Notes under the pieces: generated by a model
Seen by the model: only the letters and a program-made list of their open reading frames with translations
The model's database searches: none
What the model was told of the DNA's origin: nothing
Position numbers and translations under genes: made by a program
From: a bacterium 1XD42-1
Lineage (GTDB): Bacteria > Bacillota > Clostridia > Oscillospirales > Ruminococcaceae
Assembly (NCBI GenBank): GCA_003612625.1
Contig: RAZJ01000021.1
Location: 1 to 52,512 of the forward strand
DNA length: 52,512 nt
Direction: 5' to 3'
In this document: piece by piece, positions 33,152 to 40,274 of the stretch
Position numbering within the stretch: the first letter of the stretch is position 1
Layout: each line of letters opens with the position of its first letter

Positions 33152-34753
33152 TTGTATCAGGCATTGTATCGGAAATGGCGGCCCAGGGATTTTGACAGTG
33201 TAGTTGGTCAGGAACATATTACCAGGACATTAAAAAATGAAGTTGCAGCAGGGAAATTTTCTCATGCCTATCTGTTTACTGGCTCCCGGGGGACTGGCAA
33301 AACAACTTGTTCAAAAATTGTCGCAAAAGCAGTAAATTGTCTTCATCCCAAAGACGGTAACCCTTGTAATGAATGTGATAATTGTAAAGGGATTGACAAT
33401 GGTTCCATTCTTGATGTGGTAGAAATTGATGCTGCCAGCAATAATGGCGTAGATAATATCCGGGAATTGCGGGAAGAAGCTTTATTTATGCCTGCCGTAG
33501 CGAAATACCGCGTCTATATTTTGGATGAATGTCATATGCTTTCTCCAGGAGCTGTCAATGCCCTGCTGAAAATTTTAGAAGAACCTCCGGAACATGTTAT
33601 CTTTATTTTAGCTACCACCGAAATTCATAAAGTATTGCCGACGATCCTTTCCCGGTGCCAGCGCTTTGATTTTAAACGCATTAAATCCCATATTATTGCG
33701 GACAGGCTGTTATATGTTGCCCAGCAGGAAGAAAAAGAACTTTCTGAAGATGCGGCAATGTTAATTGCCCGGCTCAGTGACGGCGGGATGCGGGATGCCT
33801 TATCTTTACTGGATTTATGTATTTCCCATGGCAATGCTATTACTGTACAGTCTGTAACGGAATGTGTGGGGCTGGGAAGCCAGGAAATGTTATTTTCTTT
33901 GGCAGATGCTATCAATAGCTGTCAGCCAGGAAAAGCTTTGGAAGCGATTGACGCTTTAAGCGAAAATTCCATTGATTTTACAAGGCTGTGTGAACAGCTA
34001 ATCCAGCATTACCGGAATCTAATGCTGATAAAAGCTGCAAAATCTCCGGAAGATTTTATTACGGCTGTACCGGAAGATTTGGAACGGATGAAAGAACAGG
34101 GAAAATTCATTTCTATGAACCGTATCCTGTTTATTTTGGAACAGCTCCAGGATACAATAGGACGTCTTGCCCGGACTGCATTTAAACGGGCAGAATTGGA
34201 AATGGCGGCAGTCCGTTTGTCAGATGAAAACGCAATGGAAGGTTTATCTGCTGTTTTAGAACGGCTGGAAAAACTAGAACGCCAGATTCGTTCCGGTGCC
34301 ATTCCAAGTCCTGCACCTGTACCATCCCCGGTTCCCAAAGAGGAAAATATTCCGTTTCCTGCGGTTCCGGTTACGCCTGCCAAAGCTTCTTCTCCTCAGA
34401 CGCAAACAGTAGAACCTTTCAACCTTTGGCCACAAGTGTTAGAGGAGCTGAAAAAGCGGAATGGTGCTTTATATGGCGCCATGATGGAGTCAAAAGCTTA
34501 TACTAAAGGCGATATGATGCTGGTGGAATGTGAAAATGAATTATTCCGGACTCTTTTGCGCACAAGTCCTACTGCAAAAGAAAGCCTTCGTGATGCAATT
34601 ATGGCAATAACAGGTCGTAAATTTAATTTAGGGCCTTATAATCCTAAAAAATATAAGCTTGCACAGGCTGAAAAAGAAGCTCCGGCAGAAAATCCTTTAG
34701 ATGAAATGCTAAAACGTGCACAGGAATTAAATGTGCCCGTTGAAATAAAATAA
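33152..34753 (+). CDS. dnaX: DNA polymerase III subunits gamma/tau
   Basis: Clamp-loader ATPase of the replisome. The 533 residues show Walker A GSRGTGKT (44-51), the zinc cysteines C63, C72, C75 and C78, Walker B LDECHML (124-130), the SRC motif (SRCQRFDF) with the arginine finger, and a Pro-rich linker (about 385-425) before the tau-specific C-terminus. The start is TTG 33152, after GGGAGGCGGG; the translated motif MYQALYRKWRP is the standard DnaX N-terminus. The order SRP RNA-dnaX-ybaB-recR is the conserved Firmicute arrangement. Confidence 0.96.
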   Translation: MYQALYRKWRPRDFDSVVGQEHITRTLKNEVAAGKFSHAYLFTGSRGTGKTTCSKIVAKAVNCLHPKDGNPCNECDNCKGIDNGSILDVVEIDAASNNGVDNIRELREEALFMPAVAKYRVYILDECHMLSPGAVNALLKILEEPPEHVIFILATTEIHKVLPTILSRCQRFDFKRIKSHIIADRLLYVAQQEEKELSEDAAMLIARLSDGGMRDALSLLDLCISHGNAITVQSVTECVGLGSQEMLFSLADAINSCQPGKALEAIDALSENSIDFTRLCEQLIQHYRNLMLIKAAKSPEDFITAVPEDLERMKEQGKFISMNRILFILEQLQDTIGRLARTAFKRAELEMAAVRLSDENAMEGLSAVLERLEKLERQIRSGAIPSPAPVPSPVPKEENIPFPAVPVTPAKASSPQTQTVEPFNLWPQVLEELKKRNGALYGAMMESKAYTKGDMMLVECENELFRTLLRTSPTAKESLRDAIMAITGRKFNLGPYNPKKYKLAQAEKEAPAENPLDEMLKRAQELNVPVEIK

Positions 34754-34782
34754 GTTTATAAATTAAAAGGAGGAATTTTTTT

Positions 34783-35130
34783 ATGAGAGCAAGACTGCCT
34801 CAAGGCATGGGCGGCGGCCCCCAAAATATGAATCAAATGATTAAGCAGGCCCAAAAAATGCAGGAAGAAATGAAAGCTAAACAGGAAGAATTAGAACAGC
34901 AGGAATTTAAAACGACTTCCGGCGGCGGCATGGTTGAAGTGACAATTACCGGAAAAAAAGAAATTAAAGATATTTCTATTAAACCGGAAATTGTAAATCC
35001 GGAAGATATTGAAATGCTGCAAGATATGATTATGGCCGCAGTCAATGAAGCAATCCGCAAAGTAGAAGATATTTCCAACAGCGAAATGGAAAAAATTACA
35101 GGAGCCCTTAATATTCCGGGCGTGTTTTAA
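34783..35130 (+). CDS. ybaB: YbaB/EbfC family nucleoid-associated protein
   Basis: A 115-residue dimeric DNA-binding protein with the family features: Gly/Met-rich N-terminus (MGGGPQNMNQMIKQAQKMQEEM), a long charged helix, GGGMVEVTITGKKEIKDISI, and the acidic NPEDIEMLQDMI helix. It probably helps shape the nucleoid or supports RecR. ATG 34783 follows AAAGGAGG. Located between dnaX and recR, with 12 bases to recR. Confidence 0.95.
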   Translation: MRARLPQGMGGGPQNMNQMIKQAQKMQEEMKAKQEELEQQEFKTTSGGGMVEVTITGKKEIKDISIKPEIVNPEDIEMLQDMIMAAVNEAIRKVEDISNSEMEKITGALNIPGVF

Positions 35131-35142
35131 TTCCGGAGGTGT

Positions 35143-35748
35143 TTGATTACGGCTTACCGTGTAATTCCTCTGACAAAATTGATTGAACAATTTGAACGGC
35201 TTCCGGGCATTGGGAAAAAAAGTGCCCAGCGTTTGGCCTTTTATATGCTGGCTATGCCAAAAGAAAAAGCGCAGCAATTTGCTGATGCAATTATGGAAGC
35301 CCATGAGAAAATCAAGCGCTGTGAAATCTGTCAGAGTTTAACGGAAAATCCGGTTTGTCCCATTTGTTCCGACGATACCCGCGATATTTCGACTGTATGT
35401 GTAGTCGAAAACTCCCAAGATGTGCTTGCTTTCGAGCGCACAAGGGAGTATCATGGATTGTATCATGTATTGCATGGTTTGATTTCTCCAATGGATGGAA
35501 TTGGGCCGGATCAGTTGACTGTAAAAGAGCTGCTTGCGCGGCTGAATAAAGGTTCCATTCAAGAAGTAATTATGGCTACGAACCCCACTGTTGAAGGGGA
35601 AGCGACTGCCATGTATTTAGCAAAGCTTTTAAAACCCATTGGAGTAAAAGTTACCCGCCTTGCATATGGCATCCCGGTAGGGGGCAATTTAGAATATGCG
35701 GATGAAGTAACTTTATACCGTGCATTGGAAGGACGAAGCGAAATTTGA
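35143..35748 (+). CDS. recR: Recombination mediator RecR
   Basis: Works with RecFO to load RecA at single-strand gaps. The 201 residues contain a helix-hairpin-helix (LPGIGKKSAQRLA, 20-32), a zinc finger C60, C63, C72, C75, a Toprim domain (VCVVENSQDVLAFE), and the terminal GGNLEYADEVTL. TTG 35143 is the annotated start; GGAGG lies only three bases ahead of it, which is unusually close. An ATT three bases later would have better spacing but is a very rare start codon. It overlaps the next gene by one base. Confidence 0.94.
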   Translation: MITAYRVIPLTKLIEQFERLPGIGKKSAQRLAFYMLAMPKEKAQQFADAIMEAHEKIKRCEICQSLTENPVCPICSDDTRDISTVCVVENSQDVLAFERTREYHGLYHVLHGLISPMDGIGPDQLTVKELLARLNKGSIQEVIMATNPTVEGEATAMYLAKLLKPIGVKVTRLAYGIPVGGNLEYADEVTLYRALEGRSEI

Positions 35749-36158
35749 TGGATTCTCAAAATCCGATCCGTAAATATTTGAATCCTGTGGAATGGATCCG
35801 TTTTATAAAATTTGGAGCTACTGGCATACTCAACACTTTAGTGGATTATTTATTATTTGCTTTGTTAGCTCAGGTTTTTATGTTGAATGTTTATTTTTCC
35901 CAGGTTTGTGGTTATTTAGCCGGAATGCTCAACAGCTATTTGATTAACCGCCGTTGGACATTCCAAACAAAACAAAATTTCTTTAGTCTTCAATTTTTTA
36001 AATTTATTTTATCCAATCTTTTTGTATTGGTTATCAGTATCTTTTTATTAAAATTTTTTTTGGATTTCTCAATACCTGTATTGTTAGCAAAACTTTTTAC
36101 AGTTTGTATTACTATGGGGGTCAATTTTTTGATTAGCCGGTTATGGGTATTCCGTTAA
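35748..36158 (+). CDS. GtrA-like membrane protein
   Basis: A 136-residue GtrA/DPMS-flippase-like protein with four membrane helices (about 18-40, 46-65, 82-102, 108-130) and the family signature RFIKFGATGILNTLVDYLLF, plus NSYLINRRWTF. Members help move lipid-linked sugars across the membrane. ATG 35748 overlaps the recR stop (TGATG). A TTG three bases earlier is possible. No glycosyltransferase is next to it, so its position inside a DNA-replication/tmRNA cluster may be incidental. Confidence 0.88.
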   Translation: MDSQNPIRKYLNPVEWIRFIKFGATGILNTLVDYLLFALLAQVFMLNVYFSQVCGYLAGMLNSYLINRRWTFQTKQNFFSLQFFKFILSNLFVLVISIFLLKFFLDFSIPVLLAKLFTVCITMGVNFLISRLWVFR

Positions 36159-36181
36159 TCAACAGAAAGGAATGATCAATA

Positions 36182-36649
36182 ATGGAAAAAGTCCCAACAA
36201 AAACAATCTCTACCAATCGGCAGGCCCGCCATGAATATTTTATTGAAGAAAGTTATGAAGCAGGTATTGAATTAACTGGTACAGAAGTGAAATCTTTACG
36301 GGCAGGTTCCTGTAATTTAAAAGATAGCTGGTGCGAAATCACTCTACAAGGAGAACTTTATATTAAACAAATGCATATTTCTCCTTATGAACATGGGAAT
36401 ATTTTTAACCGTGATCCTTACCGTTCTCGAAGGCTTCTTATGCACCGCAGGGAAATTTCAAAATTAGCTGCCCAATCTGCCCAGCAAGGTTATACGTTAA
36501 TCCCTTTATCTCTTTATTTTAAAGGTTCTCGTGTGAAAGTCCAATTAGGCTTATGTAAAGGGAAAAAACTTTATGATAAACGGGCTGATGCTGCCCAGCG
36601 CGATGCAAAACGTGATATTGATCGGGCCTTAAAGGATAGACAACGATAA
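36182..36649 (+). CDS. smpB: SsrA-binding protein SmpB
   Basis: Escorts tmRNA to stalled ribosomes in trans-translation. The 155 residues include NRQARHEYFIEESYEAG at the start, the central beta-barrel with GTEVKSLRAGSCNLKDS, and a basic C-terminal tail (YDKRADAAQRDAKRDIDRALKDRQR) that enters the mRNA channel. GAAAGGAAT precedes ATG 36182. The tmRNA gene follows immediately. Confidence 0.97.
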   Translation: MEKVPTKTISTNRQARHEYFIEESYEAGIELTGTEVKSLRAGSCNLKDSWCEITLQGELYIKQMHISPYEHGNIFNRDPYRSRRLLMHRREISKLAAQSAQQGYTLIPLSLYFKGSRVKVQLGLCKGKKLYDKRADAAQRDAKRDIDRALKDRQR

Positions 36650-36665
36650 ATTTTTATGTTATAAT
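36637..36665 (+). promoter_or_regulatory. Promoter of tmRNA
   Basis: TAGACA (36637-36642, inside the 3' end of smpB) and TATAAT (36660-36665) with 17-base spacing. A GGGAATA/TATTCCC hairpin at 36674-36690 lies between the start point and mature tmRNA and may guide 5' processing. Confidence 0.65.
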
Positions 36666-36702
36666 AAGCCGTCGGGAATATTTTATTCCCCCGCTTCTAT
36701 AT

Positions 36703-37050
36703 GGGGATGTAAAGGTTTCGACGGGGATCATGAAGGACAAATAGCGAGTAGAGGATCATGCCCCTCTTTAAAAGTATGAAACTTAAAAAGTAAACGACAA
36801 CAATTCTGTTGCCCTCGCAGCTTAATTAAAGCTGCCGTCTTACCTGGGAGTACCACGGCCTGGGATAAGGCGTCGATTTGTGGTGAACGATTCTGCCTAG
36901 CTGTTTCGTAAGCAGAATTGTATTAGAAACTACCAAGCTTTTAAGCCTGCCTGCTGGCGTGGAAGTAAGGGAATTTTAAAAAGTTGGCTGCACTCGGAGA
37001 AGTTTGTTTGAATTGGTTTTCGGACGCGGGTTCAATTCCCGCCATCTCCA
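36703..37050 (+). ncRNA. ssrA: Transfer-messenger RNA
   Basis: The 5' end GGGGATGTAAAGGTTTCGACGG and the 3' end with T loop GGGTTCAATTCCC and CATCTCC-A pair as a tRNA-like acceptor (one G-U). CCA is not encoded. The internal reading frame at 36790-36825 reads GTA AAC GAC AAC AAT TCT GTT GCC CTC GCA GCT TAA, giving a tag VNDNNSVALAA that ends in the usual ALAA degradation signal. Total length is about 348 bases. Confidence 0.97.
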
Positions 37051-37057
37051 CTCCCAC

Positions 37058-37102
37058 AAAAAGCGCGTTCTGATGCGGAATCCCGCGGGAATGCGCTTTT
37101 TT
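37058..37102 (+). terminator. Terminator of tmRNA
   Basis: AAAAAGCGC-G-TTC pairs with GAA-T-GCGCTTTTT, with a second small GCGGA/TCCCGC hairpin inside, ending in T6. Confidence 0.85.
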
Positions 37103-37331
37103 CCTGCCTTTTTCGCTCGAAATTCTGTTTTAAAAATCGCATTATCAATGGATAAAACAGCATTTTTATAAGAAAATGGTTGATTATCTCAAAAAATCCT
37201 TGATTTATGGGCATAAGCGCAGGATTTTAAGCTAAATTTACTACCAATTTACTACTTTTGAGGGAAAGAGCCTTGATATGTCGCCCGAAATCCTGCAAGC
37301 CCCAATATCAAGTACAGAATTGAAAGAATAA

Positions 37332-37490
37332 ATGAAAACTGAATACAACACAAACACGGCGTTTCTCTATTCACAAACAGGAAGAACAGGAACGCCGCTT
37401 TTTTATGCCCCTATGTTACGCAATAGAAGCAAAGAGAGCCTTGCTACAAGCGGCTTTGCGGGCATGTTTCTGCCGGAGATAAGGATTTAG
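37332..37490 (+). other. Possible 52-codon leader ORF overlapping a terminator
   Basis: ATG 37332 opens a frame (MKTEYNTNTAFLYSQTGRTG..., ending EIRI) that runs through the hairpin CGGCGTT/AACGCCG plus T6 (37357-37404) and into the left arm of the inverted repeat. A reading frame laid over a terminator is the layout of attenuator leaders before resistance or regulatory genes. No clear ribosome binding site is seen, so this is tentative. Confidence 0.25.
37357..37404 (+). terminator. Attenuator-like hairpin in the debris region
   Basis: CGGCGTT (37357-37363) pairs with AACGCCG (37391-37397), followed by CTTTTTT. It lies ahead of a cargo gene that is now lost. Confidence 0.6.
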
Positions 37491-37517
37491 CAAAATGGCG
37501 TTCTATTGCGTAACATA
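37412..37517 (+). repeat. 17-bp inverted repeat enclosing a nested hairpin
   Basis: TATGTTACGCAATAGAA (37412-37428) and its exact complement (37501-37517) flank 72 bases that contain a second stem, GCAAAG...CTTTGC (37429-37459) with CTTG-CTA-CAAG inside. It could be the alternative fold of an attenuator or a miniature inverted-repeat element. AAAAAGGAGTG and an ATG follow at 37527-37546. Confidence 0.6.
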
Positions 37518-37543
37518 CTCACAGAAAAAGGAGTGCTGAAGTT

Positions 37544-37651
37544 ATGACTATTTTCTAAAAGAATTTCAACCGAGTTTGCCCGATATTGGAAAACCCGACC
37601 CCGGAAAATCCAATGCAATTATAACAATCATCAAAAATACTAATAATAAGC
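37544..37651 (+). pseudogene. 5' remnant of a lost cargo gene
   Basis: ATG 37544 after AAAGGAGTG encodes MTIF, then an immediate TAA. Skipping two bases restores a protein-like frame from 37561 (EFQPSLPDIGKPDPGKSNA) that runs up to the IS630 fragment and is cut there. So a gene start was first frameshifted and then truncated by the insertion sequence. The family is not recognised. Confidence 0.35.
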
Positions 37652-38068
37652 AGAGGCAGCGAACCAATGAGAGCAGTCAAGAGGTAAAACATAAGCGAGA
37701 GCCTTTCGGATAGCATCAGGAAGGAGCTCCAAACTGCGAATTTTCCATCCGCGAAGAATGGTTTTCATCTTCGACCACATTTTTTCAATAGGGTCGAGAT
37801 CAGGGCTGTAGGGAGGAAGATACAGCCCTTTTATACCCTTTTCTGCCCAAATTTTCCGGACTGCCTTTACACGATGGGAGCGCATATTGTCCATTACTAT
37901 GATATCGCCAGGACGAAGAGTCGGGAGCAAAATCTCTTTCAAATATTGGACAAAGCGTTTTCCCGTCGTCCCGCCCTGGTAAGTTGTGAACGCTTTCTCC
38001 CTATCCAGACGAATGGAAGAGAGAACCGTTGTTGTTCGCGGCGTGTTCAAAGGTGCGTGATCCACTGC
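37640..38068 (-). pseudogene. IS630-family transposase, C-terminal fragment
   Basis: About 143 residues from the C-terminal half of an IS630 (DDE_3) transposase: AVDHAPLNTPRTTTVLSSIRLD, the second catalytic aspartate in IVMDNMRSHRVKAV, and LPPYSPDLDPIEKMWSKMK with the catalytic glutamate E. The N-terminal helix-turn-helix and first aspartate are missing; homology stops near 38,068, next to the IS3 element. The open frame continues to 38,188 but that part is not IS630-like. It cannot be active. Confidence 0.85.
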
Positions 38069-38136
38069 TGTCCCCATACCCGATTTGCCGGACAGAAAAA
38101 CAATCTGTATAATGGAAAGAGAAAAGGGAGCAAGCA

Positions 38137-39226
38137 ATGGGAACAAAAGAACGAAAACACACAGCGCCGCCAGGCTATGACGAGGCATTCAAAGCCGGAG
38201 CGGTACGGATGGTAACCGAACAGGGAAGGCCAAGCCGCGAGGTAGTGGCAGAACTCGGCGTGTGTATCGATACGCCGCGCAGCTGGCTCAGGGCAGCGGG
38301 AGCGCCGTCGCCTGGGCAGACAGATCGTCAGAACCGCGATGCCAAGCGCTTGCGTGAGTTGGAGGCGGAAAACCGTGCATTGCGCAAAAGCTTGAGGAGA
38401 AAGACGAGGTCATTGATGTATTAAAAAAATCCGTCGGCATACTTTCCAAGCCATAGAGGACAAGTATCAGTACATCCGTACTGCTCACTCGGGAACTTCT
38501 GTGGAACTGTTATGCCGATTACTAGAGGTTTCCCGAAGTGGGTATTATGAGTGGCTACATCGCAAAGATTCTGCCCATATGCAGCAGGATCAGGCTCTCA
38601 AACGCCGGCTGCTGGCGCTCCATCAGCGCTATCCGGCACTGGGGCTTGACAGTCTGTATCATCTGATCCATAAGGCACTTTCCTGCTCGCGCAAACGCAT
38701 TCACCGCTTGATGAATGAACTGGGCATTTCCTCCGCCCGCAAGCGCGTTTACAAGACTGCCACAAACTCCCGGCATGCCCATCCCATCGCGCCCAATCTC
38801 CTTGCGCGCCACTTCTCCTTTGACAAGCCCAATATGGCATGGGTTAGCGATATTACCTATATTCCCACCGATGAGGGCTGGCTCTATTGCGCCATTGTCA
38901 AAGACCTTTGCACAAAGCAGATCGTCGGTTACGCTTTTTCTGACCGCATTGATACCTGCCTTGCGCTCAAATGCCCTCAATATGGCTGTCCAGCGCCGTA
39001 CGGCCTCATTGTCCACTTCGACCGCGGTGTCCAATACGCCGCCAACGCTTACCGTCAGCGTCTGCTCGACCTTCATTTCCGCCAGAGTATGTCCCGTAAG
39101 GGCGACCCCTACGACAACGCTGTTGCAGAAAACTTCTTCAGTTGTCTCAAATGCGAGTGTGTCCACCTGCGCCATTTCTCCGCCATAATACATGGTATGA
39201 TGGACATATTCGCTTACATCGCTTGA
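38137..39226 (+). pseudogene. IS3-family element, frameshifted and 3'-truncated
   Basis: orfA begins at ATG 38137 (GYDEAFKAGAVRMVTEQGR, an HTH_Tnp_1 domain) but loses frame near 38390, where an A run seems one base short; the correct frame continues to EVIDVLKKSVGILSKP and TAG at 38454. The A7 run at 38423-38429 is a probable -1 slippery site leading to orfB (rve integrase core; DITYIP, HFDRG, and E in DNAVAENFF). orfB has a second shifted stretch (CPQYGCPAP region near 38970-39000) and ends early at AYIA, lacking the normal YNxxRPHSxL end. Confidence 0.85.
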
Positions 39227-39309
39227 ACGAGTACCTTTGAGAAATTTTACATTTCATTCTGTTTTAACTCCTTTTTTACTGTTCATTAAACCGGGAAAGG
39301 CTCAATTAT

Positions 39310-39338
39310 TTGACAATTTATAAACAGAGTGCTAAAAT
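39310..39338 (+). promoter_or_regulatory. Promoter of the DIP1984-family gene
   Basis: TTGACA (39310-39315) and TAAAAT (39333-39338) with 17-base spacing, 36 bases before the gene. Confidence 0.75.
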
Positions 39339-39373
39339 GAAGAAAATTACAAAATAGGAGAAGGCGGATTTTT

Positions 39374-39826
39374 ATGAAATTAGCAGAAGCCTTACAGGAG
39401 CGTGCTGATCTAAATAGGCGTATTGCGCAAATGACCGGTCGGCTTTGCAACAATGCTGTTGTACAGGAGGGGGAAGAACCTGCCGAGAATCCCCAGGATT
39501 TATTGGAAGAATTAAATATTTGTATTGCAGAACTGCAAAACCTGATTGCAAGGATTAACCTGACCAACAGCAAGACAGTAATTGAGGGGAAAACCTTAAC
39601 AGAATGGATTGCACAAAAAGACTGCCTTTCCTTAAAATTGGAAGCCTATCAAGATTTAGTTCGAGAGGCAAGCCGTTTGGCCCAGCGTGCAACAAAGACA
39701 GAAATTAAGATTATGAGCACAGTTGATGTAAAAGAAATGCAAAAATTAACAGATGCATTAGCAAAAGAACTGCGTTTAACAGATAATAAGATTCAGGAAA
39801 CGAACTGGAAAACAGAACTGCAATAA
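39374..39826 (+). CDS. DIP1984 family protein
   Basis: A 150-residue, almost wholly helical, charged protein resembling the DIP1984/DUF6847 family, for which I know no firm function. It starts MKLAEALQERADLNRRIAQMTGRL, continues with NLIARINLTNSKTVIEG, a recognisable family stretch, and ends in a further coiled-coil-like helix. No signal peptide or membrane segment. GGAGAAGG precedes ATG 39374. The next 13 bases lead to a structured RNA candidate on the same transcript, which makes a link between the two worth testing. Confidence 0.8.
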   Translation: MKLAEALQERADLNRRIAQMTGRLCNNAVVQEGEEPAENPQDLLEELNICIAELQNLIARINLTNSKTVIEGKTLTEWIAQKDCLSLKLEAYQDLVREASRLAQRATKTEIKIMSTVDVKEMQKLTDALAKELRLTDNKIQETNWKTELQ

Positions 39827-39846
39827 AAAAGCAGGTAATCTTTGTC

Positions 39847-39966
39847 GGGGCGAATGCAATCTCTGTGGCTGAGAATGAGTCCATAAAAACACATTGCTGG
39901 ATGATATGCCATCGGGCAGGCATGGGGTTCGACTCCCCGTTCAAATCGTTATGCCCCAATTGGGCA
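39847..39966 (+). ncRNA. Candidate structured RNA with tRNA-like T-arm
   Basis: Four helices can be drawn: GGGGC (39847-39851) with GCCCC (39953-39957); GCAAT (39856-39860) with ATTGC (39893-39897); ATGCC (39906-39910) with GGCAT (39919-39923); and GGGG-TTCGACT-CCCC (39924-39938), a perfect tRNA-type T loop. Together they make a four-way, cloverleaf-like junction. A 14-base linker after the T-arm is too long for a true tRNA, and no CCA or acceptor of 7 bp exists. The GCCCC strand could instead pair with the following GGGC. Confidence 0.4.
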
Positions 39967-40153
39967 CATCTGCATAAATGCTTTGTTTATCGATTATTAC
40001 CATGCATTGACCGAAGATGAGGGCGGGACTGGGGGACTTTTTATACTTGCAGGGATAGAGGAAGGAAAGCTGGGATTCTCAAGGAATACCGGCTTATTTG
40101 GTTTTATATCTTCCGATTTCTTTGCCAAATTCCGGTCTTTTCGCGGGATAACC
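39967..40153 (+). other. Non-coding stretch between the RNA candidate and the rpe promoter
   Basis: No gene supported. An imperfect 12-bp hairpin, AAGCTGGGATTC / GAATACCGGCTT (40067-40095, one mismatch, one wobble), followed by ATTTGGTTTTATAT, could end the DIP1984-RNA transcript. A 78-codon frame from TTG 39983 overlaps the rpe promoter and has no ribosome binding site. Confidence 0.45.
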
Positions 40154-40182
40154 TTGCAATCCAGACAATTTTCCGTTATAAT
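40154..40182 (+). promoter_or_regulatory. Promoter of the rpe-rnf-like operon
   Basis: TTGCAA (40154-40159) and TATAAT (40177-40182) with a 17-base spacer. The leader is about 85 bases. No other promoter is obvious between rpe and the four Rnf-like genes. Confidence 0.75.
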
Positions 40183-40274
40183 AGCCGCAGAGTACTTATT
40201 GTATAGCTTGCCTTTATGAAAACAGCTGGAATATAAGAGGATTTTTTATAAGGAACTAGGGAGGGAACATACAA

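Larger units (their letters stand above)
37103..37640 (+). other. Mobile-element debris downstream of tmRNA
   Basis: No intact gene. The stretch contains a terminator-type hairpin (37357-37404), a 17-bp inverted repeat (37412-37428 and 37501-37517), a possible leader ORF (37332-37490) and the beginning of a broken gene (37544 on). The 3' end of tmRNA is a common integration site for genomic islands; I found no second copy of that end in the window, so the borders of any island cannot be set. Confidence 0.5.
37640..39240. mobile_element. Composite of IS630 fragment and IS3 remnant
   Basis: Two degenerate insertion sequences lie tail to tail between tmRNA and the DIP1984 gene. The higher GC and different codon use of the IS3 part stand out from the AT-rich surroundings. 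No clean terminal inverted repeats or target duplication could be identified, consistent with later deletions. Confidence 0.75.

Noticed and set aside
36703-37102. Duplicate of the tmRNA 3' end as an att site for an island
   Set aside because: No second copy of the T-arm/acceptor end was found by eye in the downstream 3 kb; the T-arm at 39924 differs in sequence.
38555-39193. 212-codon minus-strand frame across the IS3 orfB
   Set aside because: Antisense of the transposase catalytic core, whose DDE motifs are plain on the plus strand.
39847-39930. TPP riboswitch suggested by a CTGAGA motif and a CTGGAT...GCCA stretch
   Set aside because: The order superficially resembles the THI element, but the distal arm lacks the CTGGNTAATNCCAG form, no thiamine gene follows, and the T-arm at 39924-39938 is not part of that fold.
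39983-40219. 78-codon open frame before rpe
   Set aside because: It starts at TTG without a ribosome binding site, runs through the strong rpe promoter at 40154-40182 and resembles no protein family.
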